Shown here piece after piece: positions 34,596-44,876 of a DNA stretch of 64,000 bases. This DNA comes from Raineyella sp044508675 (GTDB lineage: Bacteria > Actinomycetota > Actinomycetes > Propionibacteriales > Propionibacteriaceae). Under the pieces are notes generated by a model. That model saw nothing but the letters and a program-made list of their open reading frames with translations. It made no database searches and was not told the DNA's origin. Each line of letters starts with the position of its first letter. Positions within the stretch are counted from its first letter, which is position 1. Position numbers and translations under genes: made by a program. The DNA is taken from positions 83,444 through 147,443 of the forward strand of contig JBIQHF010000006.1 of the NCBI GenBank assembly GCA_044508675.1, written 5' to 3'.

Positions 34596-36413
34596 ATGTC
34601 CAATCGACTGGCCGGAGCGATCAGCCCGTACCTGCTGCAGCACGCCGACAATCCCGTGGACTGGCACCCGTGGGGTCCACAGGCCTTCGCCGAGGCGCGG
34701 GAGCGGAACGTGCCGATCCTGTTGTCGGTCGGCTATGCGTCCTGCCATTGGTGTCATGTGATGGCCCACGAGTCGTTCGAGGACCCGGAGACCGCCAGGC
34801 TGGTCAACGACAACTTCGTGGCGATCAAGGTCGATCGCGAGGAGCGGCCCGATGTCGATGCCGTCTACCTGAATGCCACCCAGGCGTTGAGCGGGCAGGT
34901 CGGCTGGCCGATGACCGTCTTCTGCACCCCCGACGGGGAGCCGTTCCAGGCGGGCACCTACTACCCGCCCGAGCCACGTCAGGGGATGCCCAGCTTCCGG
35001 CAGTTGCTCGGGGCGGTCCAGCGGGCCTGGAGCCAGCAGCAGGAAGCCGTCGAGGACTCCGCCCGGGAAGTCGTCGCGCACGTGGACCAGGCCACCAGCC
35101 TCACGGCGGCGATGATCCCGGCCACGCTGGGGATCGACGACGTGCAGGCGGCCTGGGAGCGGCTGCTGCCCGAGTACGACACGGTCAACGGCGGATTCGG
35201 ACGTGCGCCGAAGTTCCCCACCGCGATGGTGCTGGAGGCGCTGCTGCAGGTCCGCGAGTCCGAGGCGCTGCCCTCGCACATCCGGGCCCAGGCCGGCGAC
35301 ATGGCCTTCGACTCCCTGGAGGCGATGGCCCGCGGCGGCATCTGTGACCAGGTCGGTGGCGGATTCCACCGCTACACCGTCGACGCCCAGTGGGTGGTTC
35401 CGCACTTCGAGAAGATGCTGTACGACAACGCGCTGCTGCTGTCCGCGTACGCGCATGCGGCGACGCTGGTCGAGGATCCTCGTCGGGAACTGTTCGCCCG
35501 GGTCGCCGATGACCTGGTCGAGTGGTTGGTCCGTGAGATGACGACTCCCCAGGGCGCCTTCGCCGCGGCCCTGGACGCCGACTCGGTCGACCCGCTGGGC
35601 AAGCGGTCCGAGGGGGAGTACTACCTCTGGAACCCGGCACAGATCCAGCAGGTGATCGGGGACCAGGACTACCGGACCCTCCTGCAGATGTTCCACGTGA
35701 CCGATCCGGGGACCTTCGAGGGATACGCCTCGACACTGCAGTTACCGGCCGATCCCAGCACGTACGGCCCCGACGGCCCCGAGCTCTACCGCCGGGCCCG
35801 CGCAGTGCTGCGGGAGGTCCGGACCCACCGGGCGGCCCCGGACCGGGACGACAAGGTGATCGCGTCGTGGAACGGCTGGATGGTCTCCGGGCTGGTCCGG
35901 GCAGCACAGTGGCTTCAGCGACCCGAATGGGTGGTCGCGGCCGTCCGCGCGGCCGAGGTGGTCTGGGACGCCCACCTCACCGACGGGCGCCTGCTGCGGG
36001 TGAGCCGCGAGGGCCGGGTCTCCGATGCGCCCGGCACGCTCGACGACCACGGCGCCCTGGCGGAGGCCTGTGCACTGCTCGCCGGGGCGACCGGGAACGA
36101 GGTGTGGACCGACCGGGCCCGGACACTGGTCGAGCTGGCCGACCAGCACTTCGATGCCGGGGACGGGGGATGGTGGGACACCGCCGACGACGCCCCGGGG
36201 CTCTGGACCCGTCCACGGGCCCTGGACGACAACGCCACCCCTTCGGGGGTCGGGTCGATGGTCGCCGCGCTCCGGGCGCTCACCCGGGTGACCGGGGAGG
36301 AGCGGTACGACGCCCGCGCCGATCGGGCGGTCCGGACCCAGGCCCGGCTGCTGCGTACGGCGCCCCGGTTCGCCGGGACCGCGCTGGCGGACACGGTGTC
36401 CCGGCTCCTCTGA
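34596..36413 (+). CDS. Thioredoxin-domain protein, YyaL/SSP411 family (DUF255)
   Basis: A 605-aa cytosolic protein. The N-terminal DUF255 module is recognised by the start NRLAGAISPYLLQHADNPVDW and CHWCHVMAHESFEDP (CxxC near residue 50). Then a long alpha/alpha-barrel-like region (about 150-600) with FGRAPKFPT, GGFHRYTVDAQW and PHFEKMLYDNALL, typical of cellobiose 2-epimerase-like folds. The M. tuberculosis homologue is next to the hemolysin III gene as well. TAGGCT ends 6 nt before ATG 34596 (leaderless pattern). Biochemical role unclear. Confidence 0.9.
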   Translation: MSNRLAGAISPYLLQHADNPVDWHPWGPQAFAEARERNVPILLSVGYASCHWCHVMAHESFEDPETARLVNDNFVAIKVDREERPDVDAVYLNATQALSGQVGWPMTVFCTPDGEPFQAGTYYPPEPRQGMPSFRQLLGAVQRAWSQQQEAVEDSAREVVAHVDQATSLTAAMIPATLGIDDVQAAWERLLPEYDTVNGGFGRAPKFPTAMVLEALLQVRESEALPSHIRAQAGDMAFDSLEAMARGGICDQVGGGFHRYTVDAQWVVPHFEKMLYDNALLLSAYAHAATLVEDPRRELFARVADDLVEWLVREMTTPQGAFAAALDADSVDPLGKRSEGEYYLWNPAQIQQVIGDQDYRTLLQMFHVTDPGTFEGYASTLQLPADPSTYGPDGPELYRRARAVLREVRTHRAAPDRDDKVIASWNGWMVSGLVRAAQWLQRPEWVVAAVRAAEVVWDAHLTDGRLLRVSREGRVSDAPGTLDDHGALAEACALLAGATGNEVWTDRARTLVELADQHFDAGDGGWWDTADDAPGLWTRPRALDDNATPSGVGSMVAALRALTRVTGEERYDARADRAVRTQARLLRTAPRFAGTALADTVSRLL

Positions 36414-36465
36414 TCCGGTATCCGACAGACCAACCCCTAGAGTGACGGCAGGACGAGGAGGTCCC

Positions 36466-38610
<2,145 letters not shown>

Positions 38611-38612
38611 GG

Positions 38613-39290
38613 TCAGGCGGCGACCGCGACGACCAGGGCGATGGCGACGAAGTGGCAGATGGCCGCCACCGCTGTGGCCGCATGGAAGATCTCGTGGTAC
38701 CCGAAGTGGGTGGGGCTGGGGTCGGGCCACTTGCGGGCATAGACGACCGCGCCCAGGGTGTAGACCAGGCCACCGGCGACCAGCAGGACCACGATCGCCG
38801 GGCCGCCTGTGCGCCAGAAGGTCGGCAGCCAGCCGACGGCCGCCCAGCCCATCGCGATGTACAGCAGGGTGTAGAGCCACCGTGGGGCCGACAGCCAGAA
38901 GACGCGGAAGAGGACGCCCAGCAGCGCCGTCCCCCAGACCAGCGTCAGCAGGGTCGCCTGCCCTCGCCCGGACAACAGTCCCGCGGCCAGCGGGGTGTAC
39001 GTGCCGGCGATGAAGACGAAGATGTTGGCGTGGTCGAGACGGCGCAGGACCGTGGTGGCTCCGGGACCCCAGTAGAAGCGGTGGTACAGCGCGGAGCAAC
39101 CGAACAGCAACAGCGCCGACAGCAGGTAGATCGCCACCGAGATGCGCAGGGTCACGCCGGGCGCTGCAGTCAGGAGGCCGATCCCGGCCAGCAGCATGAC
39201 GGGTGTCATCCCGGCGTGGATCCAGCCTCGGGCCGAGGGCTTGGTAGGGCCGAGGAAACCTTGCGGTTTGGTCAGCTGTGGACCGGCCAC
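38613..39290 (-). CDS. Hemolysin III family / PAQR-type membrane protein
   Basis: A 225-aa seven-segment membrane protein. Conserved ligands of the PAQR/HlyIII fold are visible: ALYHRFYW, RLDHANIFVFIAGTYTP and the C-terminal HEIFHAATAVAAICHFVAI (three His). Despite its name, bacterial members such as TrhA act in membrane homeostasis and are probably hydrolases. GTG 39290 has GGGAGGAG 6 nt upstream, better than the ATG at 39338. Its control region holds a strong palindrome. Confidence 0.88.
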   Translation of the reverse strand: MAGPQLTKPQGFLGPTKPSARGWIHAGMTPVMLLAGIGLLTAAPGVTLRISVAIYLLSALLLFGCSALYHRFYWGPGATTVLRRLDHANIFVFIAGTYTPLAAGLLSGRGQATLLTLVWGTALLGVLFRVFWLSAPRWLYTLLYIAMGWAAVGWLPTFWRTGGPAIVVLLVAGGLVYTLGAVVYARKWPDPSPTHFGYHEIFHAATAVAAICHFVAIALVVAVAA

Positions 39291-39318
39291 GGACGACTCC
39301 TCCCTCGGTACGTGCAAT

Positions 39319-39343
39319 CTACGTTTCCGTAGGTTCAACCTAC
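39319..39343. promoter_or_regulatory. Overlapping inverted repeats (TetR-like operator) at hlyIII promoter
   Basis: CTACG-TTTC-CGTAG (39319-39332) overlaps GTAGGTT-C-AACCTAC (39329-39343). Reading leftward, TAGATT (39316-39321) could be the hemolysin III -10, so a repressor here would cover its spacer and -10. Many TetR-type operators have this TACG...CGTA form. uppS starts 76 nt away on the other strand. Confidence 0.5.
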
Positions 39344-39418
39344 CTGCTCCCCGACATGACTCCCACCGGATCCGGTGGTGCCGCGGCAGTAGACGGGTCC
39401 GACGGTTACTCTGGTCCC

Positions 39419-40228
39419 ATGTCCCGATTCGACGGCCTCCGCGAGTTGGTTGACCGGATGCACCCTTCCACGCTGCTGTACTCCACGTATGAGCACCGGC
39501 TCGTTGCGGAACTCGATCCGGCGGCCCTTCCTCACCACGTCGCCGTCCTGGCGGACGGCAACCGCCGCTGGGCCCGCGCCAACGCCCCCGGCGAGCCGCT
39601 GGTCGCCGGCTACCGGGCCGGCGCCGACAAGCTCAAGGAGTTCGTCACCTGGTGTGACGAGATCGGCATCCCTGTGGTGACCCTGTGGGTGCTGTCGACC
39701 GACAACCTGCAGCGCGCCCAGGCCGACGAGCTCGGGCCGCTGCTCGAGGTGATCGCCGACCTGATGGAGACGATGGCAGCGACCGGGCGATGGCGGGTCC
39801 AGCCGGTCGGGGCACTCGACCTGCTGCCCGACGACGTCGCCGACCGCCTGCGCGCCGCTGACCGGGCCACCGCCGACTCCGACGGCATGCACATCAACGT
39901 CGCCGTCTCGTACGGGGGCCGCCAAGAACTCCGGGATGCCGTACGTGCACTGTTGTGCGACAAGGCGGCCGAGGGATGCACGATCGAGCAGGTGGCCCAG
40001 ACCCTGGACATGGACGAGATCAGCGAGCACCTCTACACCGCGGGGCAGCCGGACCCCGACCTGATCATCCGTACGTCGGGGGAGCAGCGGTTGTCCGGCT
40101 TCCTCATGTGGCAGTCCGCGCACAGCGAGTTCTACTTCTGCGAGGCGCTGTGGCCCGACTTCCGCAGGATCGACTTCATCCGTGCCCTCCGGTCGTACGC
40201 CCAGCGCGAACGTCGCTACGGACGCTGA
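39419..40228 (+). CDS. uppS: Cis-prenyltransferase (UppS family, short-chain Z-isoprenyl diphosphate synthase type)
   Basis: Condenses isopentenyl diphosphate onto an allylic primer with Z geometry, feeding polyprenyl phosphate carrier synthesis. 269 aa. The catalytic LADGNRRWA (Asp) is near residue 44, and the C-terminal Arg-Ser-Glu region PDLIIRTSGEQRLSGFLMWQS is intact. The position beside hemolysin III, as with M. tuberculosis Rv1086, favours the short-chain omega-E,Z-farnesyl synthase; chain length needs an assay. TACTCT ends 6 nt before ATG 39419 (leaderless pattern). Confidence 0.9.
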   Translation: MSRFDGLRELVDRMHPSTLLYSTYEHRLVAELDPAALPHHVAVLADGNRRWARANAPGEPLVAGYRAGADKLKEFVTWCDEIGIPVVTLWVLSTDNLQRAQADELGPLLEVIADLMETMAATGRWRVQPVGALDLLPDDVADRLRAADRATADSDGMHINVAVSYGGRQELRDAVRALLCDKAAEGCTIEQVAQTLDMDEISEHLYTAGQPDPDLIIRTSGEQRLSGFLMWQSAHSEFYFCEALWPDFRRIDFIRALRSYAQRERRYGR

Positions 40229-40490
40229 TCGTCGATCGGCCCTTTCCCCGGACCTGCAGCGGGTGCTGCGGCGGATGCGATGGACGGCTGCGGACATCAC
40301 GACTGCCGCGGCTGAAGCGAGGATCCGCCGCAGGCGATCACGGGTCAGTGCAGGAGTGCAAGGGTGGGGCGCGCTCAAGGCCTGTTCGGCGAATACCAGG
40401 TGACGGACCGAGGGGCACTGTGTGAACGGCCGGTGAATCCTCCTGAATAGTGGTTCGGAGATCGCCCCCGCTTCGGTGGTTGGCTACCTT
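40229..40490. other. Gene-free stretch upstream of the phoH2 promoter
   Basis: No convincing gene. A long-range stem TGCGGCGGAT (40267-40276) with ATCCGCCGCA (40323-40332) encloses 46 nt, so a structured transcript or terminator of uppS is possible. A -10-like TACCTT lies at 40485-40490, putting a transcription start near 40497. Confidence 0.35.
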
Positions 40491-40494
40491 GGGG

Positions 40495-40521
40495 GTGCGG
40501 GCAGAGGGAAGCTGCCCGCAC
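40495..40521 (+). promoter_or_regulatory. 5'-leader hairpin of phoH2
   Basis: GTGCGGGCAG-AGGGAAG-CTGCCCGCAC is a perfect 10-bp stem with a 7-nt loop, placed at the predicted 5' end of the mRNA and just before the GGGAGG of the small upstream ORF. It might stabilise the message or act as an attenuator. Confidence 0.55.
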
Positions 40522-40534
40522 GGGAGGATCGTTG

Positions 40535-40606
40535 ATGACCCGACCACAAGGTCCATCAATGCGGGCTCTTCACCAAGTCCCCGCCACTTTCCGGCCATCC
40601 AGTTGA
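40535..40606 (+). CDS. Small upstream ORF of phoH2 (23 residues)
   Basis: ATG 40535 has GGGAGG (40522-40527) 7 nt upstream, a better ribosome-binding site than most genes here. It encodes MTRPQGPSMRALHQVPATFR and three more residues, then TGA at 40604-40606, in a frame different from phoH2. The next start is 50 nt away. Mycobacterial phoH2 is preceded by a small antitoxin-like gene (phoAT); this one is much shorter and I see no sequence likeness, so a leader peptide is equally possible. Confidence 0.45.
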   Translation: MTRPQGPSMRALHQVPATFRPSS

Positions 40607-40656
40607 CTGCATGGCCGGGCGTCCAGTGGCGTGCGGCCGTGCCGGAAGGAATCATC

Positions 40657-41967
40657 GTGCACGAGAACACCTCTGCCGGGCGTCGCACGTACGTGATCGA
40701 CACCTCGGTGCTGCTCAGTGATCCGCGGGCCCTGACCCGATTCGAGGAGCACGACATCGTGCTTCCACTGGTCGTGATCGCTGAGTTGGAGGCCAAGCGC
40801 CACCATCCGGAGCTTGGATATTTCGCGAGGAGCGCGCTGCGGTACCTGGACGACCTCCGGATCGCGCACGGCCACCTTGATGATCCGGTTCCCGTGAACG
40901 ACCAGGGTGGCACCCTCCACGTGGAACTGAACCACACCGATCCCGAGCGGCTGCCGGTCGGGTTCCGGCTGGGGGACAACGACTCGCGCATCCTCGCGGT
41001 GGCGATCAACTACCAGAGCGAGGGTGCCGACGTCACGCTGGTCACCAAGGACCTGCCGATGCGCGTGAAGGCCTCCTCGGTCGGCCTGGAGGCCGACGAG
41101 TACCGCAACGAGTTGGTGTCGGACTCCGGTTGGACCGGGATGCGTGAACTCGAAGTGACCAGCGACGACCTGACCAGGCTCTACGAGGAGGGCACGGTCG
41201 ACATCGACGCCGCCCGTGACCTGCCGTGCCACACCGGGCTGGTGCTGCTCGGTGGCGGGTCCTCGGCGCTCGGCAGGGTCACCGCCGGCAAGCAGGTCCG
41301 GCTGGTCCGGCCCGAGGTCCAGGCGTTCGGCGTCCACGGTCGCTCGGCTGAGCAGAAGATCGCCCTCGACCTGTTGCTCGATCCGTCGGTGGGAATCGTC
41401 TCCCTGGGCGGCAGGGCCGGCACCGGCAAGTCGGCGCTGGCCCTGTGTGCCGGCCTGGAGGCGGTGCTCGAGCGCCAACAGCACGAGAAGGTGATCGTGT
41501 TCCGCCCGCTGTACGCGGTGGGTGGCCAGGAACTGGGCTACCTGCCCGGCAGTGAGGGCGAGAAGATGGCGCCCTGGGCACAGGCCGTCTTCGACACCCT
41601 CGGGGCCGTCGCCCATCGGAACGTGGTCGACGAAGTGGTCGAGCGAGGCCTGCTGGAGGTCCTCCCGCTGACCCACATCCGCGGTCGTTCCCTGCACGAT
41701 GCGTTCGTCATCGTCGACGAGGCCCAGTCGCTGGAGCGCAACGTGCTGCTCACCGTGTTGAGCAGGGTCGGGCAGAACTCCCGCGTGGTCCTCACCCATG
41801 ACGTGGCCCAGCGCGACAACCTCCGGGTCGGCCGTCACGACGGCGTCATCGCCGTGGTCGAGAAGCTCAAGGGGCACCCGCTCTTCGCACACGTCACGTT
41901 GACCCGATCCGAGCGCTCGCAGATCGCGGCGCTGGTCACCGAGATGTTGGAGGAGCCGCTGCACTGA
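40657..41967 (+). CDS. phoH2: PIN-PhoH fusion protein (PhoH2-like ribonuclease/helicase)
   Basis: 436 aa, two modules. N-terminal PIN nuclease domain (about 8-140): YVIDTSVLLSDP with Asp, LPLVVIAELEAKR and a second acidic cluster DNDSRILAVAI. C-terminal PhoH P-loop ATPase (about 235-436): Walker A GRAGTGKSALAL near 252, Walker B FVIVDEAQ near 350. Mycobacterial PhoH2 proteins unwind and cleave RNA. GTG 40657 has AAGGA 6 nt upstream. A 9-bp hairpin follows the stop. Confidence 0.92.
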   Translation: MHENTSAGRRTYVIDTSVLLSDPRALTRFEEHDIVLPLVVIAELEAKRHHPELGYFARSALRYLDDLRIAHGHLDDPVPVNDQGGTLHVELNHTDPERLPVGFRLGDNDSRILAVAINYQSEGADVTLVTKDLPMRVKASSVGLEADEYRNELVSDSGWTGMRELEVTSDDLTRLYEEGTVDIDAARDLPCHTGLVLLGGGSSALGRVTAGKQVRLVRPEVQAFGVHGRSAEQKIALDLLLDPSVGIVSLGGRAGTGKSALALCAGLEAVLERQQHEKVIVFRPLYAVGGQELGYLPGSEGEKMAPWAQAVFDTLGAVAHRNVVDEVVERGLLEVLPLTHIRGRSLHDAFVIVDEAQSLERNVLLTVLSRVGQNSRVVLTHDVAQRDNLRVGRHDGVIAVVEKLKGHPLFAHVTLTRSERSQIAALVTEMLEEPLH

Positions 41968-42012
41968 GCCGGTAGGCCCGTTCCGGCGACATCCGGTCGG
42001 GCCCGTAGGGAC

Positions 42013-42045
42013 GTTCGGCAGTCGGGCCCGGCCCGGCTGCCGAAC
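42013..42045 (+). terminator. Terminator hairpin after phoH2
   Basis: GTTCGGCAG (42013-42021) and CTGCCGAAC (42037-42045) form a 9-bp stem with a GC-rich 15-nt loop, 45 nt after the phoH2 stop. Confidence 0.65.
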
Positions 42046-42170
42046 CATGCCCGGAGGCTCCGGGGTGGCCGCCGGATCGACAGGGCACCCTGTATGAGGT
42101 CCGTCACGGTTGTGCCATATCGCGTTCCTCCGGTTGGTCGCAAGGAAGTCAATGTCACAGAATCATCACG

Positions 42171-42905
42171 ATGATGACCCGACGCTCTTCCTACCTGATG
42201 GCCGCTGCCTCCGGCCTGTTCGTGGCCGCGGTGGCCGTGACCCCGATGGTGGTCGACCAGCGGCCCAGCCTCCAAGCCGTGCCCGCAGCCCCTGCCGCGG
42301 CGGTGATCGAGGCTCCGCCCCTCCAGACCCCCAGCCCGGAGCCCTCCTCGCGGGACGAGCAGGTCACCCGTGACCTCGAGCGGCCCGTCCTGGACGATGT
42401 CGCCGCCGAGCGGACCGCCTTCCAGGCCCAGGTGTCGGATGCGATCTCCACCGAGCAGGAGCGGCTCTCGGCCGAGGAGAAGGCGGCGCAGGAGAAGCGC
42501 CAGGCGGAGGAGCGGGCCAAGGAGGAGGCTGCCAAGGCGGCGCAGGCCAAGAAGGCGGCCGAGGGGGCGTCCTCCGGTTCCAGCTCGTCCGGCTCGTACT
42601 CCGGTGCACCCAAGGAGATCGCCCGGCAGATGGCCGCCGCCGAGTTCGGCTGGGGCGAGGGCGAGTTCCAGTGCTACAACAACATCATCATGCGCGAGTC
42701 GGAGTGGAGGACCACCGCCACCAATCCGAGCTCCGGCGCGTACGGCATCCCGCAGGCGCTGCCCGCGAGCAAGATGGCCTCCGCCGGCTCCGACTGGCGC
42801 ACCAACCCGGAGACCCAGATCCGCTGGGGCCTGGGGTACGTGGAGGAGCGCTACGGCACCCCGTGCGCCGCGTGGTCGTTCAAGCAGGCCAAGGGCTGGT
42901 ACTGA
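42171..42905 (+). CDS. Secreted transglycosylase-like protein with coiled coil
   Basis: 244 aa. Signal peptide (RRSSYLMAAASGLFVAAVAVTP, about 4-26), Pro/Ala linker, coiled coil rich in Glu/Lys/Ala (about 65-130), Ser-rich linker, and a C-terminal lysozyme-like domain (about 145-244): MAAAEFGWGEGEFQCYNNIIMRESEW, NPSSGAYGIPQALPASKM and WGLGYVEERYGTP with the probable catalytic Glu in RESEW. It likely cuts or remodels peptidoglycan outside the cell. ATG 42171 and ATG 42174 are adjacent. Its upstream 125 nt show no riboswitch that I recognise. Confidence 0.82.
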   Translation: MMTRRSSYLMAAASGLFVAAVAVTPMVVDQRPSLQAVPAAPAAAVIEAPPLQTPSPEPSSRDEQVTRDLERPVLDDVAAERTAFQAQVSDAISTEQERLSAEEKAAQEKRQAEERAKEEAAKAAQAKKAAEGASSGSSSSGSYSGAPKEIARQMAAAEFGWGEGEFQCYNNIIMRESEWRTTATNPSSGAYGIPQALPASKMASAGSDWRTNPETQIRWGLGYVEERYGTPCAAWSFKQAKGWY

Positions 42906-42930
42906 GTCCTGGCGGACCCCCGCGCCGACC

Positions 42931-43614
42931 TCACCCGAGCAGCACGTTGCGCAGCAGTGTGGCCGCCTCGCGGGGTCGTTCGGCCTGGGTGATCGCGCGC
43001 ACCACCACGATCCGGTTCGCCCCGGCCGCTCGGACCTGCCCGGCCCGTTCGGCATCGATCCCGCCGATCGCGAACCAGGGCTTCTCGCTGATCTCGGCGG
43101 CATCGGCGACCAGGTCCAGCCCGACCGCCGTACGTCCCGGCTTGGTCGGCGTGGCCCAGACCGGTCCCACGCAGAAGTAGTCGAGCCCCGGGTCGCTGGC
43201 CGCCTCCCGCGCCTGGGCCAGGCTGCGGGTCGAGCGGCCGATGATGATGTCGGGTCCGAGGAGGGCGCGGGCCTGCGCGGTGGTCAGGTCGCCCTGACCG
43301 ACGTGGAAGACATCGGCCCCCACGAGCGCGGCGATGTCGGCCCGGTCGTTGACCGCGAACAGCCGGCCGTACTCGGCGGCGATCCGCCCCAGTAGCTCGA
43401 GCGCCGCGATCTCCTCGCGCGCCTCCAGGGTCTTGTCCCGCAGTTGGATGATGTCGACCCCACCCTCGAACGCCGCATGCAGGAAGGAATCCAGGTCGCC
43501 CTGGGCGGTTCGGGCATCGGTGCACAGGTAGAGCCGGGCGTCGGCCAGCGCCGCCAGTCGCCGGTCACGGGTATCGGGGTCGGGAGAGAAAGCGGGGGTC
43601 AGAGTGCTCGTCAC
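42931..43614 (-). CDS. thiE: Thiamine-phosphate synthase
   Basis: Couples HMP pyrophosphate with the thiazole phosphate to thiamine phosphate. 227 aa TIM barrel: LYLCTDAR, DIIQLRDKTLEARE, ADVFHVGQGDL, IIIGRSTRS, FCVGPVWATPTKPGR and AIGGID. The GTG at 43614 follows TACTAT by 6 nt with no Shine-Dalgarno (leaderless pattern); earlier ATG starts would read back through the riboswitch DNA. It is divergent from the thiO operon, and unlike that operon it has no riboswitch of its own in view. Confidence 0.93.
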   Translation of the reverse strand: MTSTLTPAFSPDPDTRDRRLAALADARLYLCTDARTAQGDLDSFLHAAFEGGVDIIQLRDKTLEAREEIAALELLGRIAAEYGRLFAVNDRADIAALVGADVFHVGQGDLTTAQARALLGPDIIIGRSTRSLAQAREAASDPGLDYFCVGPVWATPTKPGRTAVGLDLVADAAEISEKPWFAIGGIDAERAGQVRAAGANRIVVVRAITQAERPREAATLLRNVLLG

Positions 43615-43619
43615 GCGCC

Positions 43620-43626
43620 TATAGTA
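43620..43626. promoter_or_regulatory. Back-to-back -10 boxes of thiE and thiO
   Basis: TATAGT (43620-43625, plus strand) would start the riboswitch transcript near 43632. On the other strand TACTAT (43621-43626) lies 6 nt before the thiE GTG. The two boxes overlap by 5 bp, so one AT-rich patch probably serves both directions and polymerases would compete. No clear -35 is visible for either. Confidence 0.55.
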
Positions 43627-43628
43627 GG

Positions 43629-43719
43629 GAGACGTACTGCGGGAGCCCCACCACGTGCGGGCTGAGAGGGCCAGCTGCCGACCGCCAGACCTGATGCGGA
43701 TCATGCCGCCGTAGGAAAG
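43629..43719 (+). promoter_or_regulatory. TPP riboswitch (THI element)
   Basis: Consensus blocks in order: GGGAGCCCC (43641-43649), GGCTGAGA (43660-43667), ACCTGATGCGGATCATGCC (43689-43707) and GCCGTAGGAA (43708-43717). It lies 9 nt before the thiO start. The Shine-Dalgarno AAAGGA (43717-43722) directly follows the aptamer, so binding of thiamine pyrophosphate probably hides it and blocks translation of thiO. Ends are approximate. Confidence 0.93.
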
Positions 43720-43727
43720 GACCGTTC

Positions 43728-44876
43728 GTGGCCCACGCGCACCCCAAGCACACCGCAGTCGTCGTGGGGGCCGGCATCATCGGCCTGACCACGGCTTGGG
43801 AACTCGTCCAGGCCGGGTGGGAGGTGACGCTCTGCGACCCCACCCCGATGATGGGTGCCAGTCGCGCCGCGGCCGGCATGCTCGCCCCGATCTCCGAGGT
43901 CACCTGGGACCAGCCGACCCTGTACCCGCTGATGGTCGAGTCCGGCCGGCGCTGGCCACTCCTGGCCGCCCGCATCGAGGAGGCCGTCGGCCACCCGGTC
44001 GGCTACCTGGCGGCCGAGACCCTGGTCTGCGCCGGGGACACCGCCGACCGGCAGGTCCTGGTGGACCTGGCGGAGCTGCAGCACGAGCTCGGCATGGAGA
44101 TCGAGGCGATCACCCCGTCGACGGCCCGGCGGCTCGAACCGGCGCTCGGCCCGGGAGTGGTCGGCGCGATGCGCATCCCCACCGACCACCAGGTCGACCC
44201 CCGGCTGTTCATGGCCGCCCTGGTCGAGCTGCTCACCCCCCGCGCAACCCTGCTCCGACTGACTGTCGACGGCCTGCTTCGCGACAGTGGGCGCGTGGTG
44301 GGCGTACGGCTCGGGGACGGCAGTGAGCTACGGTCCGACGAGGTGCTGGTGACCGCCGGGCTGGACGCCGGCACCCTGGACGGTTTGCCCGCCGACCTGC
44401 ACCTGCCGCTGCGGCCGGTGTGGGGGGACGTGCTCCGGCTGCGCATCCCCGAACGACTGCAGCCGTTGCTGACCCGTACGGTCCGCGGGATCGTGCAGGG
44501 CCTGCCCGTCTATCTCGTGCCGCGCGCCGACGGAACGATGGTGATCGGCGCGACATCCCGCGAGGACGACCGGGTCGGCCCGTCCGCCGGTGGCCTCTAC
44601 CAGCTGCTGCGCGACGCCCAGCGACTGGTGCCGGGGGTGCTGGAGTGCGAGGTGTACGAGGTGATGGCCCGGGCCCGTCCCGGCACTCCGGACGACGTTC
44701 CCCTGGTCGGCCGGCTCGGCCCCGGGCTCACCGTCTCCACCGGCTACTTCCGCCACGGCATCCTGCTCGCGGCCCTGGGCGCCCACCTCGGCGCCACGCT
44801 CGTCACTGGCGGTGACCTCGACCCGGAGGTCGCCGGCGCCGTCGATCCGTACCGATTCGAGAAGGAGACACGATGA
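43728..44876 (+). CDS. thiO: Glycine oxidase ThiO
   Basis: FAD enzyme that oxidises glycine to the imine used to build the thiamine thiazole. 382 aa DAO-fold protein. FAD motif VVVGAGIIGLTTAWELV at the N-terminus, SRAAAGMLAPISE, then TRTVRGIVQGLPVYLVPRADG and the C-terminal STGYFRHGILLA. GTG 43728 is set by the riboswitch-adjacent Shine-Dalgarno AAAGGA. The last codons overlap thiS (ATGA), so the pair is translationally coupled. Confidence 0.93.
   Translation: MAHAHPKHTAVVVGAGIIGLTTAWELVQAGWEVTLCDPTPMMGASRAAAGMLAPISEVTWDQPTLYPLMVESGRRWPLLAARIEEAVGHPVGYLAAETLVCAGDTADRQVLVDLAELQHELGMEIEAITPSTARRLEPALGPGVVGAMRIPTDHQVDPRLFMAALVELLTPRATLLRLTVDGLLRDSGRVVGVRLGDGSELRSDEVLVTAGLDAGTLDGLPADLHLPLRPVWGDVLRLRIPERLQPLLTRTVRGIVQGLPVYLVPRADGTMVIGATSREDDRVGPSAGGLYQLLRDAQRLVPGVLECEVYEVMARARPGTPDDVPLVGRLGPGLTVSTGYFRHGILLAALGAHLGATLVTGGDLDPEVAGAVDPYRFEKETR

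Noticed and set aside
40182..40403. 73-codon ORF at the end of uppS
   Set aside because: Overlaps the uppS 3' end, has no ribosome-binding site, Arg-rich and without likeness to a family.
41968..42170. c-di-AMP (ydaO-type) riboswitch before the secreted transglycosylase-like gene
   Set aside because: Actinobacterial cell-wall hydrolase genes often have one, but its consensus blocks are not found here; only the phoH2 terminator hairpin is clear.
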